From: Davidsoniella eucalypti
Lineage: Eukaryota > Ascomycota > Sordariomycetes > Microascales > Ceratocystidaceae
NCBI GenBank assembly: GCA_004009845.1
Contig: RMBW01000002.1
Coordinates: forward strand, 1 to 64,000
Direction of reading: 5' to 3'
Length of the DNA stretch: 64,000 nucleotides
Shown here: piece by piece, positions 45,453-59,900 of the stretch
How the letters are laid out: each line of letters opens with the position of its first letter
Numbering within the stretch: the first letter of the stretch is position 1
Program-made: the position numbers and the translations under genes
Notes under the pieces: model-generated
Told to the model about the DNA's origin: nothing
The model's input: only the letters and a program-made list of their open reading frames with translations
Database searches by the model: none

Positions 45453-48400
45453 GACCATAAACAGTTCTAGGATATTTTTGTTTTTGGTGTTTTGAACTAG
45501 TCGTGTTTTGTATTGTGATTTTATGGCGTTGGTAGGTGGGAATGGAGGTTCGCCCTTTTCTGTTCTGCTATATATCAGAATTAGTTTTTTGTCCTTTTGC
45601 TTTTTTTAAATTGTTCTTTTCTTGTTGGTCTACTTTTGAGTGTCCTATTATGTCGTTTCACTGAATATAAAGCAAGGTCTTACTATCTGTATGTCTATAG
45701 AGTAGAGTATAATGTCCACAGCCACACAGTGACCGTACCAATTATAATTTATCACATAGCTATATAAATATATACTTCGAGCGAGTTCCTGCTAAACAAG
45801 TCTTACTCGCCAAGTTATCTTGTCCATGACAATATAATTGATATATCGTGGCATCACATATAGATTTGAGGCAATATATACTTAATCTGTTTGAATATGG
45901 ATGGTATGCTCAATATAGCTTGTGCTATACGGCACTTCATCCAGTTCTCTCTATTACTGCCAGAAAAGGCCAAGTGAGCGGCAGCTGGCAGATCGTGGAC
46001 TTAATTCTCCCGACCTTTGTTTTCCGCATCATAGATGCCTCCATATGTCCGTCCCAACCAAGGCAGATAGTACTGGAAATGAGAATAGCCAACTATAAAG
46101 ATAAATCAAAGTCAAAGAACCCATGCCAACAACAACACAAACGTTGTCGTCAGCATCCCCCCGTCACAGCTGCAACACTAGCTTGGCAAGAAAGTATGTA
46201 GGCAAGTACGTGCTATAGATCAATATTTGAAGTTGACCAACTAACTTAGTGGATTTTTCACGATGGAAAGTAGCAGGGACCAATCTTCAAGTAGATTTCG
46301 AGGAGACCACCCTTAAAACCATCTGTTGAGATATATATATGCTTATAGTGACGTTCAACAGCGCCAGAAAAGAAAGTACACAGATAAAACTAGTCCGGCT
46401 AGTCACTGTCTGCTTGGAGCTGTGACCATTATTACTTGGGCCTTCTCGAGAAGTGGTTTGTCAAGATTGTGTTCGGTAGATGAATTGGATCATTAGGTAT
46501 AGTGACAGCATTGCCACCTGTTGTTGTTTCAGTAATGACTCGTAATCGCTTGCTGGCTGGTCGAAAAAGCAATAGTAGAGTCTAATCGTCGTTTACGGGT
46601 GTCAGGATTGCCACTTGTGTTACCAGCAGTTTTGTTAGTAGTGTTATCAGGATCGTCATAGGTGTGTTGTTATTGGGAATATCGTCACTAGCATCGTCGA
46701 CCGCGACACTAGCTTTTTTGCTTTGCCGGAGTTGTGAAAATCAAGTTCTGCTGAATATTGCTCGTGATGTCGTTGTCTTTTCCACTAGACTTGACAGTTT
46801 CGTGGTGACAATATCGGGATGTATTTATAGCATCATGATCGAGATGCAATTGCACCTGCCCGACCAAACTCCTATATTCTCACGAAGGATCCACAGAGTA
46901 TGAGTATTAGTTCATTTGGTGTTGCTAAGAGTTTCCGATGGAACCATGGGCAAGTCAGGATATGGTCCAGTGTAAATTCTGACAGTTTGTCATAAAGTAC
47001 TGTGAACCGGCTAAGTACATCGCTCTTTACCGCATTCAACGGCCACCATTCCCAGTTATTATCAAATGCTGCTTTGGCATTGCTTGAAGAAAGCCTAAGA
47101 TGTCAAGTCGCACAAACCTCCAAAGTATGCTGGGTCAAAGTCGTCAATATCTACATATAGAGGGCCTAGCTCTGGTCCGAGTGAAGGATCTATATTGTTT
47201 TGGTGCCCGGACCAATCGGGAATACTTTGGGTATTGTGAGAGGATGTTCCAGAGTTCGGCGGGGGGGATACAATGGTAGCTATGTGAGCATAAAGCCAGA
47301 TTTCGGTATCTAGCTTTTTGGATAGGATAGCATTCAGGAGTGTGATGATTAGATAAGACAGCATTTCTATGTCTTTCTGTGTCGTCTCACAAATAAAGAT
47401 TTGGCGGGTGTTTGAGTGAAGCAGTACTGCATGTGGGTGCAGTTCCACACACAAGAAAGCATTTTATGAGATTTCGAATATCTGATTGCCAACGTCAGTA
47501 AAGCACAACCCCTAACTTTTATGGACTGAATCACCTGAGCTATGAGGCTGCTCCAAAGTTTCTAGAGTGGCATCAATGCTATCTGCCCCGAGCATCAATT
47601 TTAGATATTCACACCGAGTACCAAACTTGTCTCCAATAGGATGAGTTTTGATATTTTCAAAATGTGATTCATCCATTGCAATTGATATGATATGATATGT
47701 TTTGATAGGTGATTGTTGAAAGGCAATATGACAGCGGGCAAAGTGTTGCCTGCTTGATTCTCTGGCGAGATAGAAAGGCACATTGTAACAAAAACGCCAA
47801 AGACAGAGCTGAAAGTATTTTAATGTTACTACTCTCAGGGTGTCAGCAGTGAGCAGTGGGCAGTATATAAAGATATATTTAAGTAAGATGGCAACTTGAT
47901 GGCATTTGGGCAGAGTCTGAGAAGATGAAGGCGCTTAGTAAGACAGGTGAAAGATGGCAAATGACAATGACCACGGCTTTATAGCCAAACAACGGGCAGT
48001 TGCTGGAAACTGGATACACAAATAGCAAACAGTGTTGAAAGATTTGTGTGTAATAAACAAATGAAACCGATATACTGCAGACACTTTACATACTATTTCA
48101 AGCTTTTCTTAGTAAATTTAATATGTTAATAGCCATTACGGACTTTGGCTAGATAGATGAAACGATAATTCGTCTAAATAACTGATTGTTCGGGCTCTTT
48201 CTCATCCTCACTAACATTACGAGACTGAATATTCTACAAGATTGAGGCTTTCGGTCTAGATATTGTAGTATTACGGTATTCATCTATCCACTTTGAGAAA
48301 GAAATCAGATCATATTACGACATCGACAATTGTGTTACTACAGTTCGAATTTCATCAGAAGCATTTATTTTTTATATAAAATTCATTGATAAGACATTTT

Positions 48401-49248
48401 ATGGAAGTACCAAACACGGTGTCTCACTCAGTTCTGTCCTAATAATTTATCTAAAGATGGTATTTGAAGAATTCTGCCTAAGAGAGGAGTAGTAGTACAA
48501 ACACTGAGAATCCCTGCTAAACAGCCATGTCAATATGCCAATGTCCTACATTAACATAGATACTTGGAAAAAGAAAGAATAACCACAGTAAAGAACTATG
48601 GCGTAAAAAATTACTAGATTAGAATGGAATGAACTGAACTTGGGCTACAAGAAAGGCGTCATTCCAAAATACAAGTATATCAGTTAGTGTGCAAGCTACA
48701 AGATAGAACGGATTATGGTAAATTCAACAACAACTGTTACTAGTAAACCCTTGCCCAAATATAGGGTTATGACGGTCCACCGGTACTAAGAGCATATCTA
48801 ATCAGCACGTGACTGGATATGAGTTCACGGATCTTGATTTTTTGCCCGGCCTGGAGAGCTCAAGATGTAGACAAGCAGAGGTCTTGACGTCACGCTAGAG
48901 CGACCTCTTGTGTCATTTTTGAGCTGTTCGGCAGCCAAGCCAAGATCTCCTGTTGACAACCGAATTTACAAGGCGACCAATTGGTACTCCATAGCGCATC
49001 GACTACCGTTTGTGGCCGTGAACTGCACATCTTCCAAGTATGCAAATGCCCCTCCATCACGTCAACATAAGGCTATCCTGGCTATCTGCCCATTGAAACT
49101 AGTTAGATAGAACCAATTGGTGCCAGTCTCACTAGCCTCAGCTTGACAGAAGGCGATCTCGTGATAGCATCGACAACCGCCTGTCATTCTACCGTCCTCC
49201 CTGCTTGGTTATCACTCACGTGCTAACCTATCCAGTCTTCAGCCTACC
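45453..49248. other. Spacer between MID1 and FYV4
   Basis: About 3.8 kb with MID1's 3' UTR at the left. Scattered short frames have no recognisable domains. The only pair worth noting (47095-47783, minus) is listed separately. The last few hundred bp before 49249 should be the FYV4 promoter. Confidence 0.5.
47095..47783 (-). other. Pair of unrecognised open frames, possible gene relic
   Basis: Two adjacent minus-strand frames: about 90 codons (47781-47512) and about 119 codons (47454-47095). The second contains a non-repetitive peptide with LSYLIITLLNAILSKK and a C-terminal PLYVDIDDFDPAYFGG. A GTTAGG donor, a CTGAC branch and a CAG acceptor lie between them, but the join does not enter the second frame without a stop. 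I recognise no family. It may be a decayed gene or chance. Confidence 0.15.
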
Positions 49249-49965
49249 ATGACTAGCCTTCGTCTGCAACGGCTCTTTGCGCTGGCAAGGCCCCGTCTTG
49301 CCACAACAGTGCCAGCACCGATCAGTCCAGCTATAGTTAGCCCTGCGACGCAAACGCGCTTCTTGCACCCGTCGAAAATGCATGTGCCGCGGCCAGTTCC
49401 CCCGCCGATCCCACTGATCCCAGACGTGACGACGTTCCTGCGTGTCATTGGCCGTAATTTGGCGCAGTACGCCGACAAGTTCCCATCGTGGGACTCCCTC
49501 TTTGCGTTGACATCGGAGCAGATGCGTGAGCTGGGCATCGAACCCGCGCGGTCTCGCAAGTATCTGCTGGCTTGGATACAGCGCTACCGATACGGCCAGC
49601 TGGGTCCGGGTGGTGACTTTAAGTTCGTCGAGGATGGCAAGGCAAAGCTTGTCGTTGAGCACAACCTGGACACGGACGTAAAGAAGGTTGTCAACGTGCC
49701 GTACCACAAGTCCTTGGAGGAGGCTACAGAGGACGAGAAGGCCCGAGTTAGGGGATACTCCGTCAAGGGCGCACGCACAATACACGGTCCTTATGCGTTA
49801 CCGTCAGCCCGCAACACGTCAACGGTAAGCGTTGTCGATAGAATGTGGGAGTTCCGCCAGAGCCAAAAGGTCGATGGCGGTGAGCGTCGCAAGGTTGAGG
49901 TCCGTTTCAAGAAGCGCATTGCCGAGAGAAAAGCCCGCAGAGAGACTGAGGAAGGCTCTCGGTAA
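49249..49965 (+). CDS. FYV4: Mitochondrial small ribosomal subunit protein mS41 (Fyv4, IGR motif)
   Basis: Intronless, 238 aa. The N-terminal 40 residues are rich in Arg, Leu and Ser without acidic residues, a mitochondrial presequence. The IGR domain runs about 62-117: TTFLRVIGRNLAQYADKF, SWDSLFALTSEQMRELGI, EPARSRKYLLAWIQRYRYG. In yeast, Fyv4 is mS41 of the mitochondrial small subunit, so a role in mitochondrial translation is inferred. The C-terminal half has GPYALPSARNTSTVSVVDRMWEFRQSQK and a basic KKRIAERKARR tail, presumably contacting rRNA. Confidence 0.88.
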   Translation: MTSLRLQRLFALARPRLATTVPAPISPAIVSPATQTRFLHPSKMHVPRPVPPPIPLIPDVTTFLRVIGRNLAQYADKFPSWDSLFALTSEQMRELGIEPARSRKYLLAWIQRYRYGQLGPGGDFKFVEDGKAKLVVEHNLDTDVKKVVNVPYHKSLEEATEDEKARVRGYSVKGARTIHGPYALPSARNTSTVSVVDRMWEFRQSQKVDGGERRKVEVRFKKRIAERKARRETEEGSR

Positions 49966-52900
49966 GCGCCCAAGATCGTATGCCAAGTTCTCTTTTCTTT
50001 TCTCCAAAAAATCACTTGTCTATATCCCCCCACCCACCCTACCCCCTTTGGAGGTTCATCTTGCCTAGCCTTCCTGTATACTTCTTGTATTCTATCTGAA
50101 CCGTCTAGTCTTCGGCTCGAGGCTACGGACAGTGTATAATAAACAGCAAAATTTCCAACCATCAGCTACTACTACTGTCTTCTACCTTATAAAACCTGTG
50201 ATTCCATCTCTGTGTACATCTTGTATCATGATATACTATCCACTTTCACCATTATACATGATTGTCTTCTTAGTCGTCCTTCCGTGTTCTATATCGCTCA
50301 CCCGTCGCCATCAGCCGTCTAGTATCAACTTTCCACCATGCAGTGCAACTCGGATATTCCTTGTGGATGGATGCCTTGAAAACGCCACAGAGGTACTTGG
50401 ATATGCCGCGGGCATTGGTAGAGTAAAGAAAAAAGCCGGGCTATATAGAGGACGTGTGACTTGAAGAACTCTATTATATATAGTACATATAGCTGTATAG
50501 CTGTAACACGACAACACACCTCGCTTAGGGCCGCACAGCCGCCGTAAAACACAGCTGGCATGGCCTTCAACTGGCTGGGCATCGACCACACTCATCTCGG
50601 AGCCAGTGGGAGAATCAGACGGGGCCTTGAACATATAGATACATATGCCTCTCTTCTTGCTCCTTGCATTCTAAACGACTGGCGCATCACACCTGAGTAT
50701 CCAGAGGATCCATGCGTCTTTTTGTGAATGCCATACTGGAAGAGCATGGAAGAGGCTCTCAGCCTTCTGTGGTTTCCAACCCATCCGCTAGGTCCGTGGC
50801 AATTTGCTCGAGTATATGTCATTCATTCTGGTGTATAGATATAGTTGTATATATGTGACAGCATGGAATAAAAAAGTATACACCCATCTCCACGAAAGCT
50901 TGCGGTTGCAAAAACTACGCTGAGAGGCGGTAGATGTATATGTTTAGCTGTATATCTAGTAGAAGGCATGGGCGTACAAGTAGATGCGTCTCATGGCTGG
51001 CATTGGCGCAGCACACGGCCCGTCGTCGGTGGGCGACATGGAAACATCGAGTTGCTATGCATGTTATCATAGAGGCTATGAATACGTCGCTATACGGACT
51101 AATACAGCTTCCCTGGAGCGGGGGGGGGAGGAGAATCTTGGAGCCTTACAGGTGAAGAAGAAAGGTCACACATGTTTAACCAATGGTTAGCTGACATCAA
51201 AACCCCAGCCCAGTATAGGCATACCAAAAAGGCTCCAGCCAGTCATAATACGTATCTGTATAGCGAATGGCAGTATTTACTCCTGCCACCAATCAGCCAA
51301 GTTTTTTTTTCTTTCTTCACTCTCTACATGTACACCATTTCATTCGACGCGGAAATGAAAATGGAAGATGAGCGCCTGGATTCCAGCGACCCAGGAAGCC
51401 TTGATACCGTGCTATCATATGAGTAGGTAGTAGTATCTGGCCGATATGGCTGTGGCTAAGGCTCTGGCTATTCCAGACTCAAACATCATGGCACCAGCCA
51501 GGCAGCAGAAGCATTTACATGGTTTGTTTTGACGGACTATCATATAATATGTACAAAGTAGAACGAATGCATAGGTAAGCATCCGCAGGCCGGTGGTCTG
51601 TCATATTCACTAGGCACGATCTAGGCCATCAAGGCCGCTGGCTAGTTCGGTTAGTATACATAGTACACATCGTGGGGTGTGAAAGACGAGGCAATTCTAA
51701 AGACAGTGGCTGTCCATGCTTTGATTACTTGCGGGTTTTCCTACATGTATAGCCGACTCGAAGACATTTCGGTTGCTTACAGGGCCAGCCTCGTGATTAT
51801 TCTGATTCTTGACTAAGTTGGGAATGTTTTCCAAAGATTAACACAAAGTTATATGATCTTCATAGGCATTACTTGTGTATACCATTATAATGCAACTTCC
51901 AACGTGCCCGGGCATGCTGAAACATGGATGAGAATGCTAAAAGCAGCAGCTACGCCTGTCGTTTTTGTCTTATCCCAGCCTTGACAACATACATCTCCAC
52001 AGACTTCTCACTGTCTCTTGATGAGTATTAGAGAAAAGGATAGCAGGATAATGGACACATATACACGCATGATTCTATAACTGTGTCGCTATATCGGGTT
52101 TGATGCCTTATCGTCAAGTTCCAGTTAGCAATGCAACAGGGCTAGATGTAACCAGCAGTACGTTGGATAGGCTCCCGCTTTTACTGAGTATTTAGGCGCG
52201 ATCAACAATGCTTTTTTATCAGCACAGCGTTAACAGGTACTATTTCAAGCCCGAGTATGGATATCTGTGAGTCAACCATCGTCGAGTGACCAACAAGTGA
52301 CAACAGCTTCTTAGTCGGAGCGAACTGCTCCGTAAAACAAGACCGGCAGTGGAGAAATATTGTTTATGTAGAGGAAACCAGGCCTCATTGCAGAGAGATC
52401 GCTGGGAATTTCAGTGTGCGAGTGACAGCAAGCACTTTATCAGTCGGAGAATAGTTAGGGCATTGCTTACATCCCTTGTCCTTGGGAGCACGGTCAATGA
52501 TTTTATTTTATTTTTATTTTTCTAGGTTAGGCGACACGACTGGGAAGAAAGCTGGTTATCAACGCTGGTGAAAAGAGGAAAAGAAAAAAGCACAGCCAGG
52601 CGTTTTGATCAGGGATAACATGACCTAACTCCTAAGTCTACTTGTATATATGCCAGGTCAGCCAGCGTACAAATCGGCACCAACGGCATGTTGTTTCCCG
52701 TGACGCACAGACTTGTCGATACATGACTTGTATGATAGAAGTTGATGATGGTTTTATTCATAGTCTAGAGGAGGTGTAAAACAGCAATACAGAGCACATT
52801 ACGCATAGTTTGTACTTTGTACTTGTATGTACATTTATATTCATCTATCAAATCTTGCAGTGCCTATATAATAGACGGATATCACGTACTTACGTGTCAT

Positions 52901-55084
52901 TAACCAAAGAAACAACAGTCTTTAAAGCTGTAAATCGGACGCCACTGATACAGGTCTACAAGCCCGAACAAAACGATACTTGATGAGACGGGAGGAACTT
53001 TTTAGAGTTGATACTGCCTGATCCTCTCCATATTGCTATTTGATGTTTTCCTTGGCATTATTCTTACTTCGACATATATATGTAGTTATAAGTATAGCAA
53101 TAGAGTACATATAAGCATAAATGACTGACTTACACATATTTTTATTCCCTCAGCTGTTGTGCTTAGTGCATACGAAGGCATGAATGAAACAAACATTCTC
53201 TTTTTGCATATACCAGACCGCCTATGACTAAATCCCTAAGCTAAGCAATAATCTTTGTTAAGCTTTATGACATATGTACTACTAGGCATTATGCACGTGT
53301 AGAACCCACTACCGATATCGACAACTATTTTGTCAAGCACGAAAGCCCCGCGTTCTCTGGCTGGCTATATTAACCGCTGCCATTTCGTTCAACGTGCTAA
53401 CCATAGCTATAAAGGAAACAAAGACAAGATAGATGCGTTGGGATTCTTCTGCTAGTCACTAACTCGATCTGATACTCCCCATCAACGATCAGCTTTTATC
53501 TGTCGATAGTACATGTAAGTAGGCATGCCTGTCCGTATCTGCCATGTCAGTTGTATGGAGAGTTACATTGAGACGGGCTTCTGAATAGGCAATAAATCCC
53601 GGCCAATGATATGGTTTTCTGATGTGAGAATATGAAGGCCAGTAGAAAGAACAGCAAAGAGCGAAACAGGGCTTTTGGATGCAGAACTCCGCCCAAAGTA
53701 CGTTATATATTAGAGTGAGGAATGACGGTCAAAGTAGGTCACTGATGTGTAGTGTATATCCAGGAATTCAAGTAGAATTTTTGACTGGTTTATTAAGAGA
53801 GAAATCACAGCTATCTAAGGGTCCTCCAAACTCACTATATATACTGGCAATTGTGTATAGTGATGTGTATCCTATAGTGGATCTTGGGCAACTGCAGTTA
53901 GGGCTAATCATTGACACCAGCCCCTTAGTTCGTCAGTGGGTTGTCCTGATGTTGTGATGGTTGATGTGGCGGTGTTGTCGAAGCAGGTAGGCCTTGTAAC
54001 ATTATACATAACTATAACTAGTTGTAAGAAGTTCTAGTTTTTTTTTATAGCTTTGACATATACAACTACTTGTCCCTTGTATTAGAATATGATCCCGGAA
54101 ATATCAGCGGCAGGCACAGAACAACTAACTGGCTTTGGGATAAGTCCTTTTGATAACTAATAAGGCGCGTTTATGGAGGACGTGGTATCCAAGTTGGGTC
54201 TACACCTATCATGCAAGTAGCAAGGGGAATGACTTTAACTTTATGAGTTCGAGTAATGTGTATAGTCAGTCAAGATTACAAAGGAACTCAAGTAATAGGG
54301 ACACCACTAGTCATGTTTGTGCTGGGAAATTCAGGCCAAAATATGCCGCAAGTTGCTGGCAATTATCATGTTGGCGACTCTTAGATAGCCAGCGTTGGTT
54401 AACGAGTCTCGTTATTCAAGATCGCGGTTATCGTAGCACTTAGTGTCCTCTTATATAATAAAGGATGAGGAAGTAAAGGAGACCATGATAAAGTCGTCGT
54501 TTTAAGTAGGGCTAACTAAGAAAGAAAAATAGTATCTTATGAGCTTTGTTTATGTATCTGTACATATGTAAATCTCCGGTTATAGTGATTTCTAGAGCTT
54601 GTTTTTTTGCTCACTAAGAATTAATCGAAGCTCCCCTCAGTCCGATATAGTTGTCACTTATTGGACATATGTATACGAGTAATTTTCGTATTACGCGATT
54701 AGTATCTACGCTGCCATCTTGGGACACCGCCTTTTGATTTTTAAAATAATAATAAAATATAATAGAAAAAGTCCAAGTAACCCCGCACTATAATCATAAA
54801 TATCATTGTATTAGACTCATGTATGTTCACTGTAAATATTCTAAGCATCTTTGGCATCTACATATAAAGATACAGGCACTCATATATCTATGGAATTTAG
54901 TTATGCAACTTTATATCAAGATTTAAACAGCATTATGGAATGAATTGAGTTGACTAGTTATTGGATGTTTTTCCATAAAGACCGGCAGAAACTGAAAGGC
55001 GGTGTCCCAAAACGGCAGTGCATGTAGAGTTAGGGTTAAATAATGTGCATGTACGCAAACGTGCTTGTACAGATCCTCGATACC

Positions 55085-55102
55085 TAAATAAATAAATAAA
55101 TA
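55085..55102. repeat. (TAAA)n microsatellite
   Basis: Four TAAA units plus a partial one in non-coding DNA. Confidence 0.85.
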
Positions 55103-58100
55103 CCAATGGAACGAGTTACAATTTAACGGGCGTGTCGTATTGCTAAGCCAAACTAGACTTATTTTTCTGCACTATTTGGTTAGTGAAAACGATAGATGGC
55201 ATCTGAAGTGAATCTTGGTAACCGTATACCATATTGCTAAGATTAGAAAGCTTTCACTACCGCTAAAACAATACCGAGAGAAAAAGCTTATGAACCTCTT
55301 GATATGTATACATATATCTAAGTACTCAACTTATTTTCTAGTACCTCTTCTAGCCTTTTGTCTGTGACTATCACATTAACAAAAGGTTCCAGGGCAGCTT
55401 TCAAGCATAATACAGGGGAGTGCCAATATCAACGCCATGTTACCGATAATGTACAGATATTGGGCCCTAGTCAGTCGCTCTTGTGGTTGGAACACAGATT
55501 TGCGGAAATTGCAGACGCACCCGGAGCTCAGTCTCTTTCTTACCGAATCTGGTCTCTTTCTTTACAGAATCTGATCCGAGGCATCACCGCCAGCATGGCT
55601 TGGTATTAAATGCTCCAGTCCAATCTTTTCTGTGTCTTTTCTTCTTTTTCTCCTTTTTTTCTTGTAAAAACAAAAAGGTAGTCAATGGCAGTGCCGTTAG
55701 ACTCGCTTTTGACTTTGATCTATGCGTGTTAAGCAGCCTGTAAATATGTCGTAAATTTAGCAACTACTTGATATATTACTTTCAGGCTCATCAGGCACCA
55801 GGATTGGTCTTTTAGCGTTGAAAGATAAAATATATATCATTAGTAGTGTCGGAAGTGACGTCTAGGAATGTGGGCGGGAGATTTAGAATAAATGTGACGA
55901 AACATCTACATATATGTACCAGCCCACATCCCGAGGCGCATGCGTAAGGCAGTCATATAAGTACAAACTCGGCTACAGGAATTCGATATGTCCGGAAGTC
56001 GGGTCAATTCTACCTTAGCTCGGTGTTAAATTTACTTGAAAGGTAATGCCACCCAACGATATTCTGGAATGGCCATTAACAATCATATAATAATATACAG
56101 ACATGCCACATTAGGCATAGCCCGCATCTTAGCGTACACACGGCCGTTCCAAGGAGACGGCCTGCAATATGCCTTTAAGAGGTCAACTTGGGAAGAATAG
56201 AGTAAAGGGAGAAACATAGACCCCAAGACCAGTGAACCGGCGAAGCTTCTAGATCTGGATTATTGGTAGTTCTTCTCTGTCTCGACATATCATTGAACTG
56301 AATATCTTTATCACTTACTATGTGGTATCTATTTTTATGCTGTGTTGGTTATATTGTTGTTTGTAGTGCTGATCATCGATCTTAGGATTACTGTTGTTAT
56401 TTTTGCTGTGTCTCCGGCCTTAGTTGCTACCACCCCCTTCAATTTAAAGTCCCGAACATCTATCCTACTTGGCTTTGAACCAAAGCTAGCGTTGTACCTA
56501 GATCAAGGCAGAACGCACCGGCCACCGTGGGTGCTACTGTATGCCTGAACCCCCCAGAATACTATAGATATTAGAGGAAACATAAAGGCTGGTCATTGCG
56601 GCCGACCAAGTAAGCGTAAGGATGGATAGTCTTTGAGTGACGCTGATCATGTCAAAGTCTACCAGAAAATTATCGGTAGTCCAGTATAAATGGAAAATGC
56701 TCTCAATACAAGAAAAACGTCAGTTTCAAAGGATGTAAACATCGGTTTTTTCTTAGATATATATATAAAGCGTTCCGTATCGCGGGCATGTAACTTGACT
56801 ATCTCGTTTTTAGTAGCATTTCAGTAGAGAAAACCCAATGAATTGTATATGTTTTACCTGAAAATTTAAACAATGGAGAGGCTATTTTAGTATTGGGAGT
56901 CGACGATGTTCTTTGTATGATCACGCATAGATAGCTTCTATATCTATCATAGGAGATTGAGATTCTTTTCATTTTTTGTACTTCTTGGGTATCGGAACTG
57001 CTTGTGTGCAGCTAATACTCCAAGTCGGCCGGAGATACAATCCGATCAACAAGAAAACTGAAAATCGAATAGTCCAGAATGAACTGGCAAAGCCACACTA
57101 GTGGAGAAGGGAGTAGCGGATATGTCTACTTATTAGTTTGAATATAGGAACTTTTTTTCATTTTTCATTTTTCATAGATTGGTGACTAATACAGTTACAA
57201 CTATTGCCAAGGTAAAGATAACAAACTCGCACCGAAATAAAGATGAAGGATATTTGATATAGAATTTTGTTCCGGGGCTTTTGTTCATCGCATTTCAGTA
57301 AGATGTCTTTACAACGATACTTATCTATGGCTACTAGGTGAACTTCTAGGCTATAGAAAAGGTAGTGGACAGCCAGTGTGACGGTGTCTATCGATATCTG
57401 GCTTGTGATTGTATGTTGCTCATTGTTTCTTCTGTAGTATGCTAATCAAACCAAGTTCGGCGAAGGCGAATATAGATATATTCTACAGATATAGGAAAGT
57501 TGTACATTCAGAAGAGTCATCGACAGGAGTGTTTTACAGATGGGGTTTCTGGCATATGTTGCTTTTTTCTTTTTTTCCTTTTTCCCATAAACTCAAAATA
57601 ATACAATCACTAGTTCGTTCTCAAAAAAAATTTCATGGATTTCTAAGAAGATGTCGTGGTTGTGATACACAGATAAATGCAATTGCCCCAGGAGAGTGAG
57701 TACAAAGATGTCATCAGATAAAAAAATATTTACAACAGAGGACAAAGCCCGCCCCCAAGACCGGCAGGGACCTCGCCCTTGACTTTGTCTTTGTGATTAT
57801 TCTCAAAGGGAAGTTTATTCAGGTAGATCATATGTCCTCGTTCTATTTGTTGCCTGCCTGGCCAGCTTGCAAGCAAGACCGGATGTGTGGTTTGAGTGGT
57901 TGACTGCCGGGAGTTACAGAATTTGCGCCAGATTGCTTACGACGGATTATTCCGTGGCTTAAGCGAAGGCCATGCAGACATGTCGGTCGGTTTCTGGGAC
58001 CATTTAATATCACAGTTCTGATATCTTTCTTCCTATGTCACGAATCAGCCTACTAGGCATCAGAATATGACCCCCTTGCTAGTTCGTCGCCATGTAAGTT

Positions 58101-58402
58101 TATCCTGAAGTCACCATACGGCTACTCGAAGTTGCATCAGAAAGCGAGTCTTTGTGATGCTAAATATATTCCTACTGCCTTTGCTATGGAAAATGGATAT
58201 ATGATATTAACATTGTAAGTTGCAAGATAGTATTCATATGGCTGAATCTCAGTCTCAAATAACTATTATTGAGCCTGATGACATGTTCTTTTGTGATGGC
58301 GTACGGCTAGCGAAAAAAAAAACCCATGCAATGCAAGTTGAATCAAAACGTAAGATAAACATGAACATCCTTGTAGGTTTTTTTTTCAAAATCCTTTTTT
58401 TA

Positions 58403-58517
58403 TGTATTCAGATACAGTATAATAACAAGTCTAATATGCTATTTTATCTCTTCTTTCTTTTTGTATTCAGATACAGTATAATAACAAGTCTAATATGCTA
58501 TTCTATCTCTTCTTTCT
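58403..58517. repeat. 59-bp tandem duplication
   Basis: Two near-identical copies begin TGTATTCAGATACAG at 58403 and at 58462. The second copy (to about 58517) differs from the first at one position (CTATTTTATC versus CTATTCTATC), so the duplication is recent. It is non-coding. Confidence 0.9.
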
Positions 58518-59851
58518 GCATCCATCGAGCATATAACTCACCAATATGTCAATGATTCTACCAAGCGGCTTGTTGGGCTAGCTCAATGCCTATACTCCTT
58601 AGTTCCTAGTTAGTTTCCTCATAACAGTTAGTCAAGTTAGCTCTGCTGGTATAAAGGAAGCTAAGGTTCTCTGATATAACGGATGCTTTCTCGCTATGCA
58701 TACATAGACGATGGAACATTTAAGTTGGCAACAGTGGCCAAGACAGCAAACACTCATTCTTACCACCTATCAACTACCTGCCAGTCTATATCCCTGAAGT
58801 TCGGTATTGGGGAGTCTGGGACGTATTTGCTTCTCGTTGACAAGCCCTCAGATAGCCTCTACATGTGTTGCCCAAGAAGGAAAGACAAAAATAAGAGGCT
58901 GTAGCCTATTTACAGCACTATAACTAGTTACCGACACGGCATTGTGAATCCTTGCATACTGGGCTACCTGGTAAGCGGTTTTTCCCTGCGTTTCTTCCTC
59001 TTCTTTGCCTATCTACCATACCCACGTACCATTGCATTCATGCGGAGCGACCTTGAGCCCCCGCGTTATAGAGGATATCGTGGGTTGAGGTTCTTTTGTA
59101 GCTTTGCAGAAGCGGAGGGTGAACAAGATACGAGGGGAGTGTGACGGTGGTAGACAATATCACACTAGCTGTATTCCATGTGCCGTGGGCCGTGAGGCAG
59201 GCAGGCAATGAATAAGCATCAAGCACGAGTCTAATATAGTTAATGGTTGGTTATATACAAAGCCCCCTCCCCCCACAAACCTTAGTTGTCACACGCCCCT
59301 CGCTTTAGAGCCCCCGCCTATACGATTTATAATGTGTATTTGTTTTCCTTGGAAAAAGAATAAAATAAGATAAATGAAGATCCAGACAAAGGGAAGCCCC
59401 CAAGCAGCACGAACGCTAACTAAGTAACAAAGACTTGACTAAACTAAACAGTCTAGTAGCTCAAAGCTGAGTTTAGGCCCTTGCCCTAATGAACAGAGGC
59501 GAAAAGGTAACAAAAGTAGAAGAAGCTCCAGCAACAAAAGACTGTAGAACGAGAAAAAGAAGAAAAAAAATCCAAGCTAATAGAGCCAGAAATGCCTTTG
59601 CTCTTTCGTTTCTCAGCAACCTTTATTTTCCGGATTCTGGTCCTAGTTAGTATAGGCAGCCCAGTTAACTTAGCGTTCCACTACTACCAAGGTCAGCCCA
59701 TTAGATGTGCCAGATTTTGGGCGGCAACAGACGGCAGTTCGACCCTGCGCTTATTAGCTCCGGTTCAGCCTACAAGAGAAAGCGATGGGAGGAAAAGAGC
59801 AAAAAGGACAAGGAAAAAGAACCCCCGGCAGTGTCTGTCCTTGAATTGTTC

Positions 59852-59866
59852 GGGGGGGGGGGGGGG
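59852..59866. repeat. Poly-G run (15 G)
   Basis: Fifteen consecutive G on the + strand, rare in this AT-rich setting. The length may be affected by sequencing or assembly. Confidence 0.8.
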
Positions 59867-59900
59867 CAGTTTATCTTCTGCTACATGCAATTCGTCTAGG

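Larger units (their letters stand above)
49966..59900. other. About 10 kb gene-poor, AT-rich region
   Basis: No frame here has a recognisable domain, signal peptide with matching body, or credible exon chain. Among the longest (53679-53957, 54150-54443, 58683-58904) none resembles a known family. Structure visible: G9 and G15 runs, a TAAA microsatellite (55085-55102) and a 59-bp tandem duplication (58403-58517). No reverse transcriptase, transposase or LTR was seen, but decayed elements would be hard to spot by eye. Confidence 0.5.

Noticed and set aside
45848..46201. 117-codon plus-strand frame after MID1
   Set aside because: No start context, domain or splice partners; composition fits chance.
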